Source: CALNYX01 sp942490925 (lineage in GTDB: Bacteria; Chlamydiota; Chlamydiia; Chlamydiales; JAAKFR01). Taken from it: a stretch of DNA of 64,000 nucleotides. Within the stretch, counting starts at the first letter, position 1. Each line of letters starts with the position of its first letter. The notes below the pieces were generated by a model. It saw nothing but the letters and a program-made list of their open reading frames with translations. It was not told the origin of the DNA and made no database searches. Location: positions 992,001 to 1,056,000 of the forward strand of contig CALNYX010000017.1 of the NCBI GenBank assembly GCA_942490925.1, written 5' to 3'. The position numbers and the translations under genes are program-made. Shown here one piece after another: positions 32,575 to 41,868 of this stretch.

Positions 32575-35508
32575 AATAAATAGGTTTTTCAGAGGCCTTC
32601 TTTTGAGAGAATGCCCAGCCATTTGATAGAGCGGGATCAAAGGCACTTCCTCTATAATTAATTCTTCCGCCTTCTTGAGAAATTGTCGACGCTCTTGTAG
32701 ATCAATGACCTCTTTTGCTTGGTTTAGAAGAGCCTGATATCCAGAATGCTCCCAATGACTCACATTGAAGTCATGAGAAGTGATGCTATGATGCTCTAGA
32801 ATATGCAGTGGGTCATGCCAAAGTGCACGCACCTCAACTCCCCCAATCTGATGCCTCCCATCAATCATCTGTTCGATATGATCCCGCCAATTATAACTTT
32901 CTAAGTGAATGGAAATTCCAAAAGCCTCTTTCCACTGTTTCAGTAAATTGGCGAAAAGCACCTCTCGCCTCATCCCCTTTGTGTAGCTTAAAAGCAGTCT
33001 TGGAAAATCAGATTTGACAAATCCAATTTCTCCAAGCCCCTCTTTAAACAATGCACGTGCTAACTTGAGATCCTTTTTAGGAAGAGAAGCAGACTCTAAC
33101 AATGAGAGTTGTGCAGGCAAAATCGAGGATGCAAGCCCAGTACACTCTCCATTAACAAGCGTCTCAATCTTTTCATAATCAATAGCATAAAGAAAGGCTT
33201 GTCGAATCTTTTTATGATTGAATGGAAAGCGCTGTGTATTAAAGGCTAGCGAAAAGACGCCACAAAGCGGAAGCGAAAGCTGCTCAACCTCCTCAGAAGA
33301 AGATTCATGACCGTTCATTGGAAAGGGCGTCATTGGATAGCCGATAAGGTCTAATTCTCCCGTCTCAAGCATCCGCAGCGCATTTTGCCCCTGATCGACC
33401 ATTGTCACTGAGATTTGACTGAGCTTTACCGAGTCAGCATCCCAATAGTGTGGGTTTTTTACGAGAGTGACTGTGCGGTTATGCTTCCAATCTGCTAGCT
33501 TAAACGGACCATTACAGACATATTTCTCACCCGCCTGATACGCCCAACCTGGATTGATCCGATCGATCAAACTATTGATCAGTGAGTATGTCCAGTGAGC
33601 GACAACTTCAAGGAAAAAAGGAACTGAATATTCGAGTTCGACAACCAGTGTGCGTTCATCAGTTGCATAAATCCCCACTTGGTCAAGCCCAACTTTCTTT
33701 TCTTTAGCAGCACGCGCATTCTTGATCAGAAAAAGCGTGTCGGAAAAGAGCATGCGATAGTGAGGATTAAGAGCTTTTTTCCATGAGTATTCGAAATCAT
33801 AGGCCGTAATAGCAGCGCCATTAGACCATTTACTCTCTCGCAAATAGAACGTATATTTCTTGTAATCGTCACTGGTCTCATACGACTCTGCTGCTGCAAG
33901 TTGAGGCTTTCCATCAGACCCAATCCGCGTTAACCCTTCAAACAACATCTTAATCAAGATGTAGGACTGATCTTCCTTGGTCACACGGGGGTCTAAAACA
34001 GGTTCGTTCCCATTGAGCGCAATCGATAGGGTCTGCTCATTGCCCATCTTACAACTCCACTGATCCATCGTCTCACGCACCTTCTTACAAAAGGCCTCCT
34101 CATTACCGAATTGAGATGGCCTGTAGAGGAATCCAAAGTTATAGGCTCCATGCACTTTCACATCAGAAAAAGCTAGCTCAAGCGATGGAATTTCCATCTG
34201 ATTAATGAGATCTAACAACTTCTCTTTAAATGAAATATCATCAGCACGCACTATAACAATCAGAGCCTCCTCTTGCTGAAAAGAGGCAAATAGATAGGGA
34301 TCCTTGTGTGATAACTCACGCTCATTTAATTCAGAAAGCGCTAAAAACCACTCTTTTACCAAAGAGGCGGGTAGCACGCTTTGCATCGCAATAGGCGTAA
34401 TCGAATAGAAAAAATTCTCCAAAAGAAAATCGTCGTAGTGGCTCGGCATAATTGAGAGAAAATCTTCCAAGCGTTCATTTTGCTTGAGCATCAAACCGCC
34501 ATTATAGTCACGAATTTGTCCTAAAGCCTGGCCTAACATCGCCACAACATAGCGACGTGCTACATAGAGGTTCACTGAGCGATCTTTACGATAAAACTGA
34601 CTTTTCGGGAGCTGAAGCCGGAAGACTGTCGCCTCTTTTTGATAGATCTTGCGTAAATTACCAACGATATCGACACGGTCAGGAATATAGACCGTATCGG
34701 GATTACTTTTTTCAAATAGCTCTTTAACTGATGGTTCCTTTCCTTTGATTAGACGCAGTAGAACAACTGTAAAAAAGAGATCAAATTGCGTCTGCTCTTC
34801 AAATGAAATCGTTGCTTGTGGAATATCGCGTACCGATTTTAGCTGATCACGCAGAGCCAAAATATTGCGATAAACCTCCTCCTCATTGCGACGCATAAAC
34901 GTCATGGGAACAAGCTGTTCAATACACCCCTTTAACTCAATTGGGAGCTGCTTCTGCAAATGTCTAATAGCCTCGAGTGTAAACGGCACTTCTGGCTCAC
35001 ACTCGATTTCTAAATAAGCACTATGTACTTGATTCTGTTTGTCTTGATAGTCAATAAATGACCCCTCAACAACTTTAACATTCGGAGCAATACGACGGAT
35101 CGACTCAATAATATGCGGCTCTTCAAACGCCTCTCGCTGCTTTAGGAGATTAAAGGTTACCACAACCCCAATGACAGATTTTGTTCCAAACGGGTACTCA
35201 AGTCGCGTGCGTAATAATTTGACAAACATGTGCCGTTTTTGAGGCGTTCCTTTTGCCGTTTTACGCTTGTAGAAGTAATCAGCTGCAATCAAACGACTTA
35301 GGTGCGCCACACTCCGAATTTTTTTGAATTCAGGAGAAAAGCGGAGAAGAGAAAGAAGAAGCGAAGGGTAGAGATGTGGATCTGGCCAATGACGCATCAG
35401 AAAAGAGAGGCGGGCTAAAACTTCTGAATCTTTAGCAGTTAAAAAAGAATCTGGTACTAGATTGAGGTTTCCACGAACAAAAACATCATCTAAGTCATAT
35501 TTAGGCAT
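32527..35508 (-). CDS. fusion protein: ~500-residue unknown domain plus OppA-like peptide-binding domain
   Basis: 993 residues from ATG 35508 (in-frame start at 35544 also possible; neither has a Shine-Dalgarno). Residues ~500-980 are a type 5 extracellular solute-binding domain: LSIALNGNEPVLDPRV, ILIKMLFEGLTRIG, TFYLRESKWSNGAAITAYDF, NGPFKLADWKHN and I-R-Q-A-F-L-Y-A-I-D-Y. Residues 1-490 match nothing I know; they include possible helical and ferredoxin-like parts (VVVTFNLLKQRE; LIVIVRADDISFKEKLLDLI). No signal peptide or lipobox is visible, so the protein should be cytoplasmic, which is odd for a solute-binding protein. SgrR-type regulators also join a DNA-binding part to such a domain, but no winged helix is obvious. 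Confidence 0.8.
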   Translation of the reverse strand: MPKYDLDDVFVRGNLNLVPDSFLTAKDSEVLARLSFLMRHWPDPHLYPSLLLSLLRFSPEFKKIRSVAHLSRLIAADYFYKRKTAKGTPQKRHMFVKLLRTRLEYPFGTKSVIGVVVTFNLLKQREAFEEPHIIESIRRIAPNVKVVEGSFIDYQDKQNQVHSAYLEIECEPEVPFTLEAIRHLQKQLPIELKGCIEQLVPMTFMRRNEEEVYRNILALRDQLKSVRDIPQATISFEEQTQFDLFFTVVLLRLIKGKEPSVKELFEKSNPDTVYIPDRVDIVGNLRKIYQKEATVFRLQLPKSQFYRKDRSVNLYVARRYVVAMLGQALGQIRDYNGGLMLKQNERLEDFLSIMPSHYDDFLLENFFYSITPIAMQSVLPASLVKEWFLALSELNERELSHKDPYLFASFQQEEALIVIVRADDISFKEKLLDLINQMEIPSLELAFSDVKVHGAYNFGFLYRPSQFGNEEAFCKKVRETMDQWSCKMGNEQTLSIALNGNEPVLDPRVTKEDQSYILIKMLFEGLTRIGSDGKPQLAAAESYETSDDYKKYTFYLRESKWSNGAAITAYDFEYSWKKALNPHYRMLFSDTLFLIKNARAAKEKKVGLDQVGIYATDERTLVVELEYSVPFFLEVVAHWTYSLINSLIDRINPGWAYQAGEKYVCNGPFKLADWKHNRTVTLVKNPHYWDADSVKLSQISVTMVDQGQNALRMLETGELDLIGYPMTPFPMNGHESSSEEVEQLSLPLCGVFSLAFNTQRFPFNHKKIRQAFLYAIDYEKIETLVNGECTGLASSILPAQLSLLESASLPKKDLKLARALFKEGLGEIGFVKSDFPRLLLSYTKGMRREVLFANLLKQWKEAFGISIHLESYNWRDHIEQMIDGRHQIGGVEVRALWHDPLHILEHHSITSHDFNVSHWEHSGYQALLNQAKEVIDLQERRQFLKKAEELIIEEVPLIPLYQMAGHSLKRRPLKNLFISDCFQVDFKSSFKET

Positions 35509-35550
35509 GTTAAAACATAATAAAGACTCGAACAAAAAACGCAATGAATC

Positions 35551-35579
35551 TTGTCATTCTAAAAAAGATTTGCTAGATT
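35551..35579 (+). promoter_or_regulatory. promoter of dps
   Basis: TTGTCA and TAGATT, spacer exactly 17 bases, 25 bases before the dps ATG. AGAGGT ribosome-binding site follows. Confidence 0.65.
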
Positions 35580-35604
35580 TTGCCTAACAAAGCAGAGGTA
35601 CCCA

Positions 35605-36051
35605 ATGATAAAAAAACAGAACGCCCAAGTTTGTCAAAAACTTTCCCATATCTTGTCAGATACATTTGTACTCTATGTCAAAACATTGAATTTCCATTGG
35701 AATATGACTGGGCCACAGTTTTTTATGTACCATAAGCTCTTGCAAGAGCAATACGAAGGACTACAGGAAGCTGCTGATGAACTTGCAGAGCGGATTCGGA
35801 TGCTCAATGAAAAAGCTCCAGGTTCGATGCAAGAATTTTTGAAAAAGAGCTGTTTAAAAGAGTCAAAAACAAATCTGACCCAAAAACAGATGGTTCAAGA
35901 ACTTGTGAAAGTACACGAGAGTTTAGTCGAACATTGCCGTGATGCGATTGTTTTCACAGACAGCATTAATGACCAGGGCACCTCAGACCTACTTGTCGAT
36001 CGTATGCGCGATCACGACAAGCAAGCATGGCTGCTACGTAGTCACTTATAA
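35605..36051 (+). CDS. dps: Dps-family ferritin-like protein
   Basis: 148 residues. Twelve-subunit iron-oxidising, DNA-protecting protein. The inter-subunit ferroxidase residues are visible in LNFHWNMTGP-x-F and EAADELAERIRML, with H at ~31, H at ~43, and D/E at ~58-62. No basic N-terminal DNA-binding tail is apparent beyond a KKQ start. Own promoter; convergent with the YtxH gene 2 bases beyond the stop. Confidence 0.93.
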   Translation: MIKKQNAQVCQKLSHILSDTFVLYVKTLNFHWNMTGPQFFMYHKLLQEQYEGLQEAADELAERIRMLNEKAPGSMQEFLKKSCLKESKTNLTQKQMVQELVKVHESLVEHCRDAIVFTDSINDQGTSDLLVDRMRDHDKQAWLLRSHL

Positions 36052-36053
36052 CC

Positions 36054-36296
36054 CTACTTACGTTTTACCTTTTTGACAAAGCGCTTGGTTTCTTTAGCCA
36101 AACCCTTTGATTGCTCGTAAAGATCATCGATTTTATCACGTGTACGACCTGAAACGTCATCATATGTACGCTTCACATCTTTACGTAATTTTTTCCCACT
36201 CTTTGGAGCAAACAATAGTGCTGTAATCCCCATGGCAATACCACCGAGAAACACACCTTTTGTAAAACTTTTACATCTATCAAAACGACGAGACAT
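36054..36296 (-). CDS. YtxH-domain membrane-anchored protein
   Basis: 80 residues. One hydrophobic segment (residues ~14-29) runs into the YtxH signature LLFAPKSGKKLRKDVKRT, then a Lys-rich amphipathic helix. Such proteins are small stress-linked envelope proteins in many bacteria. Two bases after the stop of the partner gene, so the two form an operon resembling Bacillus ytxG-ytxH. Confidence 0.85.
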   Translation of the reverse strand: MSRRFDRCKSFTKGVFLGGIAMGITALLFAPKSGKKLRKDVKRTYDDVSGRTRDKIDDLYEQSKGLAKETKRFVKKVKRK

Positions 36297-36298
36297 AA

Positions 36299-36556
36299 TT
36301 ATTTTCTCTTTTTAAATTTTTTCCACAACGCTGCACCTACTGAGGCAAGCTGAACAACTTCCATGGCAACATGTGCCCAACGTTCACACCCCTCTTCTTC
36401 CTCATAATGACAAGGGCGCGCAGCTATCAAGTGCTGGATATGCTTCACAACACTCCGCACAGCACCAGCGACACAGACCAGCGTTATAGTAACTAATAAA
36501 AATAGAAACAAAGCAACACTAGAAGCCACAATTATGAATATTTCAAACCCACTCAT
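36299..36556 (-). CDS. small membrane protein, partner of YtxH protein
   Basis: 85 residues. A strong N-terminal membrane helix (residues ~5-32), an amphipathic stretch, and a basic KKFKKRK end. Layout and position recall the DUF948 (YtxG) protein that precedes YtxH in Bacillus, though sequence similarity cannot be judged by eye. Confidence 0.7.
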   Translation of the reverse strand: MSGFEIFIIVASSVALFLFLLVTITLVCVAGAVRSVVKHIQHLIAARPCHYEEEEGCERWAHVAMEVVQLASVGAALWKKFKKRK

Positions 36557-36690
36557 AATTATGATTATAATATAATTAGTTATTAACTAATACTATTTAT
36601 TATTAAGAAGCCTCTGACTAACTCATCCATCAGATCTGCTAATGATTTTTTTTCCAGGATAGCGCCTTAATCTCACTAACCCTCAAGGGA

Positions 36691-38055
36691 TTAGCTTTGA
36701 CTTCCGAACTCAGTGCTAGCAGAAATCTCATCAACATCTCCAATATAGGAGCCAGACAGAGATTCCCTAGAAAAGGAAATTTCCTTTCTGAGGCGGAATA
36801 TTCCTAGCAAGTTAACTATCAATAACATAGCTCCAGCTAGAGACATGACCAATAGAGCATGCCCTTGAGGAAGAAACGAGAAAATTGGGAACATCAAGGT
36901 CCCAAAAAGAATATAGCCCTGCCTTCCAAAGCGAGGGAAAAGATAACGCGCACACTTAATCCCGACACAGAAATAGGCGATGATTGTTGTGTAACCCGTT
37001 GCGATATAGAAGAATGGAAGGAAAAACTCCATGAATGGGAAATAACGACTTAAAGCTGCTTGAATCACATGAGATCCTTCTCCAGCGATCGTCCAAGCTC
37101 CAGAGAGCAGCACCATAAAAATAGTAATCGTGCAAATCAAATTGTCGATAAAGACGCCTAGAATGGCTAATCTTGCTTGCATTTCTGGGCGAGCCACGCT
37201 CGACTCACTTTGAATGATTGAATCATATCCAATCCCAATATCGGCGGAGTAGGCAGCTCGGGCAATCCCATGTTGAACAGCCAAGATCATGGTGCTTCCT
37301 GCAAAGCCACCTACAGCAGCATGTCCAGTAAAAGCTGAACTAAAGACAGTGCCTATAACACCAGGTAGGGTTCCTAGATTCTGAATAATTACCCACATTC
37401 CCATGCTTAGATAGATCAGTAAAAAGATTGGAACAACCCAGCTACAGATTTTTCCAATACGCTGTACTCCACCTAAGGAGGCCCATAAAATGGCTCCTAA
37501 AAGCAGACTCATCACCAGCAATCTATTTAGATGCCAATTCGTACTAATGCTGTCTGTGATGACTGAAAACTGATAGATTTCGACCCCATAGATACAGAGA
37601 AGCAGCGTGACAAAGATGGGGAGTACTCCAGTTTTAAATGCTTTACGCAGGAAGTACATTGGGCCACCATCGTAGCCACCTTGACTATTTTCTTTGCGGA
37701 ATTTCAAACCTAGATAGATTTCACAATATTTGACAATCGCACCGATAATACCTGCGACCCAAAGCCAGAGAAGGGCTCCTGGACCACCAAGTTGGACAGC
37801 TGTTGCGACGCCGACCACATTTCCAATCCCAATCATCCCACCAGTTGAGGCAAAAAATGCTTTAAGCGGATGAACACCTCGCTCCCCCTCTTTCTCTTTG
37901 AGACAGGAAATAAAAAGTTTGAAAAAGCTAGGGAGTCCACTGACCTGAAAAAAACCAGCACGCAGGCTCAAAAAAAAGCCTAGCGCAGCGATTAAAATAA
38001 ACGCTACATAGCCCCAAAAAAAGGTATCGAGTTGTGTAAAAAATTGGTTAATCAT
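36691..38055 (-). CDS. dagA: sodium:alanine/glycine symporter (AGCS family)
   Basis: 454 residues, about eleven membrane helices. Signatures: FFASTGGMIGIGNVVGVATAV, GGPGALLWLWVAG, the AGCS motif YDGGPMYFLRKAF, and AYSADIGIGYDSI. Imports alanine or glycine with Na+. Ortholog of CT409. No ribosome-binding site visible; the divergent glycosyltransferase starts 37 bases away. The stop is followed by an inverted repeat (36676-36694) without a T-run. Confidence 0.92.
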   Translation of the reverse strand: MINQFFTQLDTFFWGYVAFILIAALGFFLSLRAGFFQVSGLPSFFKLFISCLKEKEGERGVHPLKAFFASTGGMIGIGNVVGVATAVQLGGPGALLWLWVAGIIGAIVKYCEIYLGLKFRKENSQGGYDGGPMYFLRKAFKTGVLPIFVTLLLCIYGVEIYQFSVITDSISTNWHLNRLLVMSLLLGAILWASLGGVQRIGKICSWVVPIFLLIYLSMGMWVIIQNLGTLPGVIGTVFSSAFTGHAAVGGFAGSTMILAVQHGIARAAYSADIGIGYDSIIQSESSVARPEMQARLAILGVFIDNLICTITIFMVLLSGAWTIAGEGSHVIQAALSRYFPFMEFFLPFFYIATGYTTIIAYFCVGIKCARYLFPRFGRQGYILFGTLMFPIFSFLPQGHALLVMSLAGAMLLIVNLLGIFRLRKEISFSRESLSGSYIGDVDEISASTEFGSQS

Positions 38056-38092
38056 AAATATAGCTGTTGATTTTACTGATAAAATCCCTAAA

Positions 38093-39181
38093 ATGCAAGC
38101 AATGTTTTCATTCCATTCCTTTGCACACTACTGTCGTGGGCAGTCAGGCCACCCCTACTCCTACCACTCAGCTTGCCAAGAGGCCATTGAGTCCCTCAAG
38201 GGCCAGTTCTATGCCTATGTGCATGAGGAGTGCAGCATCTCCCCACTCCCAGAGGGCTGGGCCCGTTGGTTTCCCTCCATTTCGAATCAACAGCAGAAAG
38301 GGCGATTTTTCCGTCGTTGCCGTCAAATCTTTCGTCAAAAAGGGAATAACCGCATCTTTTTCCTCGAGAGTTTTGGCCGGCGTGATCTCCGTCTTTTTGT
38401 GTTCTCGGCCCTTCTTTTTGGACGCAAAAGCGATGCGATCTGGATTCTTTTTCGTGATGATCATATTTGGAAAAGAAGGCGCGATCGTTTTCAAGTACGT
38501 ATTTTCCAGAAGCTTCTACGTCTCAAATTTGGCAAGCGCCTCTTTTTTCTTTCTGACAGCCACTCCATCGCTGTTTTTCTCAAAGAAAAAATGGATCAAA
38601 CTATCCATGTGATGCCGCTGCCACATATTGATTTTCCAGCGCTTGCTTTTCAAAAGCCGACTCATAAGCCGATAACATGCGGTTTTATTGGAGAGCCACG
38701 TAAGGAGAAAGGGATTCACCAGATTCTTGACCTTCTACGCCTCAAGGACCCTGCTGCGGCTCACTTCAGCTTGATTGTCTCCGAGGATATGGCGATTAAA
38801 AGCTCTAACATGCATGTTAACTATCATGCGCCAGCTCTTTCGCGCGAAGCCTACATCGAAACGATTTCAAAGTCAGATATCCTTCTACTCCCCTACGATG
38901 CTTACCGCTATAGAAGACGCACTTCCGGTATCTTTGTTGAGGCGATTTGGATGGGGAAAATCCCTCTTGTCAAAGACGACACGTGGCTATCAGCTGAACT
39001 AAAGCGCTATGATTTACATGAACTGATTGTCGATTGGAATGATCCCCTATTTTTTTCCAACTTGGAAAAACTTCTCGACAATCCTGTCATCTACGAAAAA
39101 CTTGCAAACATGCAAGCTGACTACCAAAAGCATCAAGCCTTCGACGCTTTCACCCGCAAAATCGAAGAACTCGTCTCTTAA
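38093..39181 (+). CDS. glycosyltransferase, GT4-like
   Basis: 362 residues. The C-terminal half has the donor-nucleotide fold: GFIGEPRKEKGIHQIL (~residue 200), a Ser/Asp-rich middle, and YRRRTSGIFVEAIWMGKIPLV (~280), the E-x(7)-E-like region of GT4 enzymes. The N-terminal half is basic and less typical (many Arg/Phe). Probably adds a sugar to an envelope glycan or protein; no other glycan genes adjoin. Confidence 0.72.
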   Translation: MQAMFSFHSFAHYCRGQSGHPYSYHSACQEAIESLKGQFYAYVHEECSISPLPEGWARWFPSISNQQQKGRFFRRCRQIFRQKGNNRIFFLESFGRRDLRLFVFSALLFGRKSDAIWILFRDDHIWKRRRDRFQVRIFQKLLRLKFGKRLFFLSDSHSIAVFLKEKMDQTIHVMPLPHIDFPALAFQKPTHKPITCGFIGEPRKEKGIHQILDLLRLKDPAAAHFSLIVSEDMAIKSSNMHVNYHAPALSREAYIETISKSDILLLPYDAYRYRRRTSGIFVEAIWMGKIPLVKDDTWLSAELKRYDLHELIVDWNDPLFFSNLEKLLDNPVIYEKLANMQADYQKHQAFDAFTRKIEELVS

Positions 39182-39259
39182 GAAAGCATTTTTTATTGTT
39201 CGCCTTACAAAAAGCTGGTAAAATTAAACCAAGGCTTAAAAATAGCAGGAATAATTTAA

Positions 39260-40438
39260 ATGCGGTTTATTTCCAGACAGATAGAAAAACGCTTTAAGAG
39301 CGCACTTGCTCGTAAAAAGAGTATTTTACTTCTTGGCCCACGGCAGACTGGGAAAACAACCCTTGTCAAAAGCCTCAATACTAACCTCTATATCAATTTG
39401 GCCAGACCAGACACGCGCCAGCTATATGAGAAAGACCCAGGACGATTAACCCGTGAAGTTGAGGCGATGACGCCTGAATTTCCCCTGGTTATTATCGATG
39501 AAATCCAGAAGGTTATACCTCTTCTCGACGCTGTTCAGGACTTAATTGACTCCCAAGTCGCACAGTTTGTCTTAACTGGATCATCAGCAAGAAAGCTCCG
39601 TCGCGAAGGGGAAGCAAATTTACTGCCTGGCCGAGTTATTGTATTACGCTTAGACCCATTACTTATTGATGAAATCTCTGATTTTTCTCCACAAATTGAA
39701 GACTTGCTTCTTTATGGCTCACTTCCTCAAATCATTTTGGAAGAGTCGAATGAAAATCGAGAAGAAGACCTATTCTCCTATGTCACCACATACTTAGAAG
39801 AGGAAATCCGCTCAGAGGCACTTGTTCGAAACATTGGAGCCTTCAGCAACTTTTTGAAGTTAGCAGCCCTTGAATCAGGATCCATCACCAATTTTCACAA
39901 GCTGTCACAAGATATTGGGGTTTCGAACCCCACCATCAGTGATTATTACCAAATTCTTGTGGACTGCCTTGTCGCTGAAAAGATCGAGGCTTTATCACAG
40001 TCGCATACACGCAAGAAACTGATCAAGTCTCCAAAGTTTTTGATCTACGATCTAGGTGTCAGGCGAATCGCAGCTGGAGAGGGACGAGACATCCCTGAAA
40101 AATACATGGGCGATCTATTTGAACAGTGGGTCGGCCTTGAGTTACTACGCCTGCTGAGAACAATTCCACAGAAAAGCTCACTGCTATTTTGGCGCGATCA
40201 GGCTGGAGCAGAGGTAGATTGGATTGTTGAGAGAGAAAATCAATTCATACCCGTTGAGGTAAAGTGGACACAGAATCCAAGTTCTCGTGATGCAAGGCAC
40301 GTACATGCTTTTATCCAGGAATATACAAATAGCTCTCGAGGCTATGTAATTTGTCGTATACCTCGCGCGCAAAAATTAACAGATACCGTGACTGCTCTTC
40401 CATGGAATGAACTTTCTAAGGTACTTCAGAACAAATAG
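39260..40438 (+). CDS. AAA_14/DUF4143 ATPase
   Basis: 392 residues. An N-terminal P-loop domain (ILLLGPRQTGKTTLV; Walker B FPLVIIDEIQ; sensor VLTGSSARKLRR) is joined to a DUF4143 domain with a PD-(D/E)XK-like end (FWRDQAGAEVDWIVE, VPIEVKW-like segment IPVEVKW). Such genes are widespread, mobile and of uncertain role. A second, divergent copy lies at 60692-61846; both mark accessory DNA. Confidence 0.9.
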   Translation: MRFISRQIEKRFKSALARKKSILLLGPRQTGKTTLVKSLNTNLYINLARPDTRQLYEKDPGRLTREVEAMTPEFPLVIIDEIQKVIPLLDAVQDLIDSQVAQFVLTGSSARKLRREGEANLLPGRVIVLRLDPLLIDEISDFSPQIEDLLLYGSLPQIILEESNENREEDLFSYVTTYLEEEIRSEALVRNIGAFSNFLKLAALESGSITNFHKLSQDIGVSNPTISDYYQILVDCLVAEKIEALSQSHTRKKLIKSPKFLIYDLGVRRIAAGEGRDIPEKYMGDLFEQWVGLELLRLLRTIPQKSSLLFWRDQAGAEVDWIVERENQFIPVEVKWTQNPSSRDARHVHAFIQEYTNSSRGYVICRIPRAQKLTDTVTALPWNELSKVLQNK

Positions 40439-40556
40439 ACAAGAATAGTGCAGTGCCTCGTCCCGATCTAGATCTTTGTTTTGTAATTCTAGTCGAAATA
40501 ACTGATTGAATAATAAAGACAAAAAAATTAAAAAAGAAAATACTTAAGGAGAGCAA

Positions 40557-41672
40557 ATGTTTACCTTATCTTCTCGGCAAGATGTTGAAGATTTTACTTT
40601 AGGCTGCTGTTTTTTTGGGACTGGAGGGGGTGGTCTTCCTAAATTTGGGCAACAAATGCTAAATGAAGCTTTAGATGCTGGCAAGCAACTACGCTTTGTT
40701 GAAGCAGAATCTATCCATGATGATATGTGGATAGTCTGTCCCTATCTCATGGGTACAAGCGGACCTGAAACGGAAGAACAGCGGAAAAATAAACAAATCT
40801 ATGGCTTATCTCAAACCACTGTTACCAACATGCCGTTGGCAGCTACAAAGTTGCTAATAGAGCAACATATTCCGTCTGTGACGCTTTCTGGTGCAATCCC
40901 CTACGAAATAGGTGGTGCTGCTACAGCAAGTGCAGTTGCAACTGCAGCCTGGCTTGATGTCTCAACAATTGATGCAGATTTTGTCGGACGCTCTGTTCCA
41001 GAGGTCATACAGATGATGCCTGCTGTCTATGGTATGAATCTCTGCCCAACGGCGAGTTCTGATCCTTATGGCAATGAGACTATTATAAAAAAAACCTGTA
41101 ATCAACACATGACTGAGCACATTGGGAAGGCTCTTGCGTCTGCCTCCTGCGGGCTTATTGGGCAGGCAACTTTACTTCGCCAAGCAAAGGAAGTCAGGCC
41201 TTTTATGTTAACTAAAACATTATCCATGGCCCTTGAAGTTGGTCGAACTATACGGCAGGTACAAGGGCACGCCTCTGAATTAAGTATAAAGCTAAATGAC
41301 ATTACTAATTCCCAAGTACTTTTCGAAGGAATAATCTCAAAATTTGATGACTCTGATCAGGGAGGATATTATGTTGGCGATATTATTATTGATGGTGTTG
41401 AAAAATTCTCAAATCACCAATTGAAAATATGGTTTAAAAATGAAAATATCGCAGCATGGTTAGATGATGAAGTGCTTATCACAGCTCCCGATCTCATCTC
41501 CATCGTAGATAAATCAACCTGTTTACCCCTCGTCAATAATCAATTAAAAGTAGGCTTAAAAGTGCTCGTTTTTGGAACCCCTTGTCACCAAGCCTGGCGG
41601 AATAAAGAAGCTTTAGGATCTTTAAGCCCTCGATATTTTGGATTAGAATTAGATCCTAAATTTCTTTCATGA
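40557..41672 (+). CDS. DUF917 family protein
   Basis: 371 residues with AAGGAG 7 bases upstream. Family pattern: FGTGGGGLPKFGQQML near residue 20, CPYLMGTSGPETEE, AIPYEIGGAATASA, DADFVGRSVPE, and the SCGLIGQATLL turn. Members are often encoded beside hydantoinases or permeases, and S-methylthiohydantoin desulfurase belongs to this family; the substrate here is unknown. No hydantoinase adjoins. Likely acquired. Confidence 0.85.
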   Translation: MFTLSSRQDVEDFTLGCCFFGTGGGGLPKFGQQMLNEALDAGKQLRFVEAESIHDDMWIVCPYLMGTSGPETEEQRKNKQIYGLSQTTVTNMPLAATKLLIEQHIPSVTLSGAIPYEIGGAATASAVATAAWLDVSTIDADFVGRSVPEVIQMMPAVYGMNLCPTASSDPYGNETIIKKTCNQHMTEHIGKALASASCGLIGQATLLRQAKEVRPFMLTKTLSMALEVGRTIRQVQGHASELSIKLNDITNSQVLFEGIISKFDDSDQGGYYVGDIIIDGVEKFSNHQLKIWFKNENIAAWLDDEVLITAPDLISIVDKSTCLPLVNNQLKVGLKVLVFGTPCHQAWRNKEALGSLSPRYFGLELDPKFLS

Positions 41673-41868
41673 AGCTTCCATCTTTCCTTTAGCTTTGTTT
41701 GTTGGTTGGATCGAGAGGGATGAAGAACGCTACATTTTTGCCTACAACATCCAAGATACGTCTATTGATTTGGCAAATAGAATCCCAAGAGTCAAACAAT
41801 TGCTCGATGCAAAGCTCCCAATAATTTGTGACAAAAAATCTATAGTAACTTACCATCGAAAAACATGA
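41653..41868 (+). pseudogene. remnant of a class D (OXA) beta-lactamase or BlaR-like sensor
   Basis: An open frame (stop at 41650) encodes from 41692 the segment ALFVGWIERDEERYIFAYNI, followed by Asp, Leu and basic residues, which aligns by eye with the C-terminal strand-helix of class D beta-lactamases (W-W-V-G-W-(V/I)-E-(K/R) ... Y-F-F-A-(F/L)-N). The S-x-x-K, S-x-V and KTG motifs are missing, so only the last ~45 codons of such a gene survive. Its TGA overlaps the ATG of the next gene. Confidence 0.6.

Noticed and set aside
36676..36694. Inverted repeat CTAACCCT/AGGGATTAG near the dagA stop as a terminator.
   Set aside because: No T-run follows on either strand and it overlaps the stop codon.
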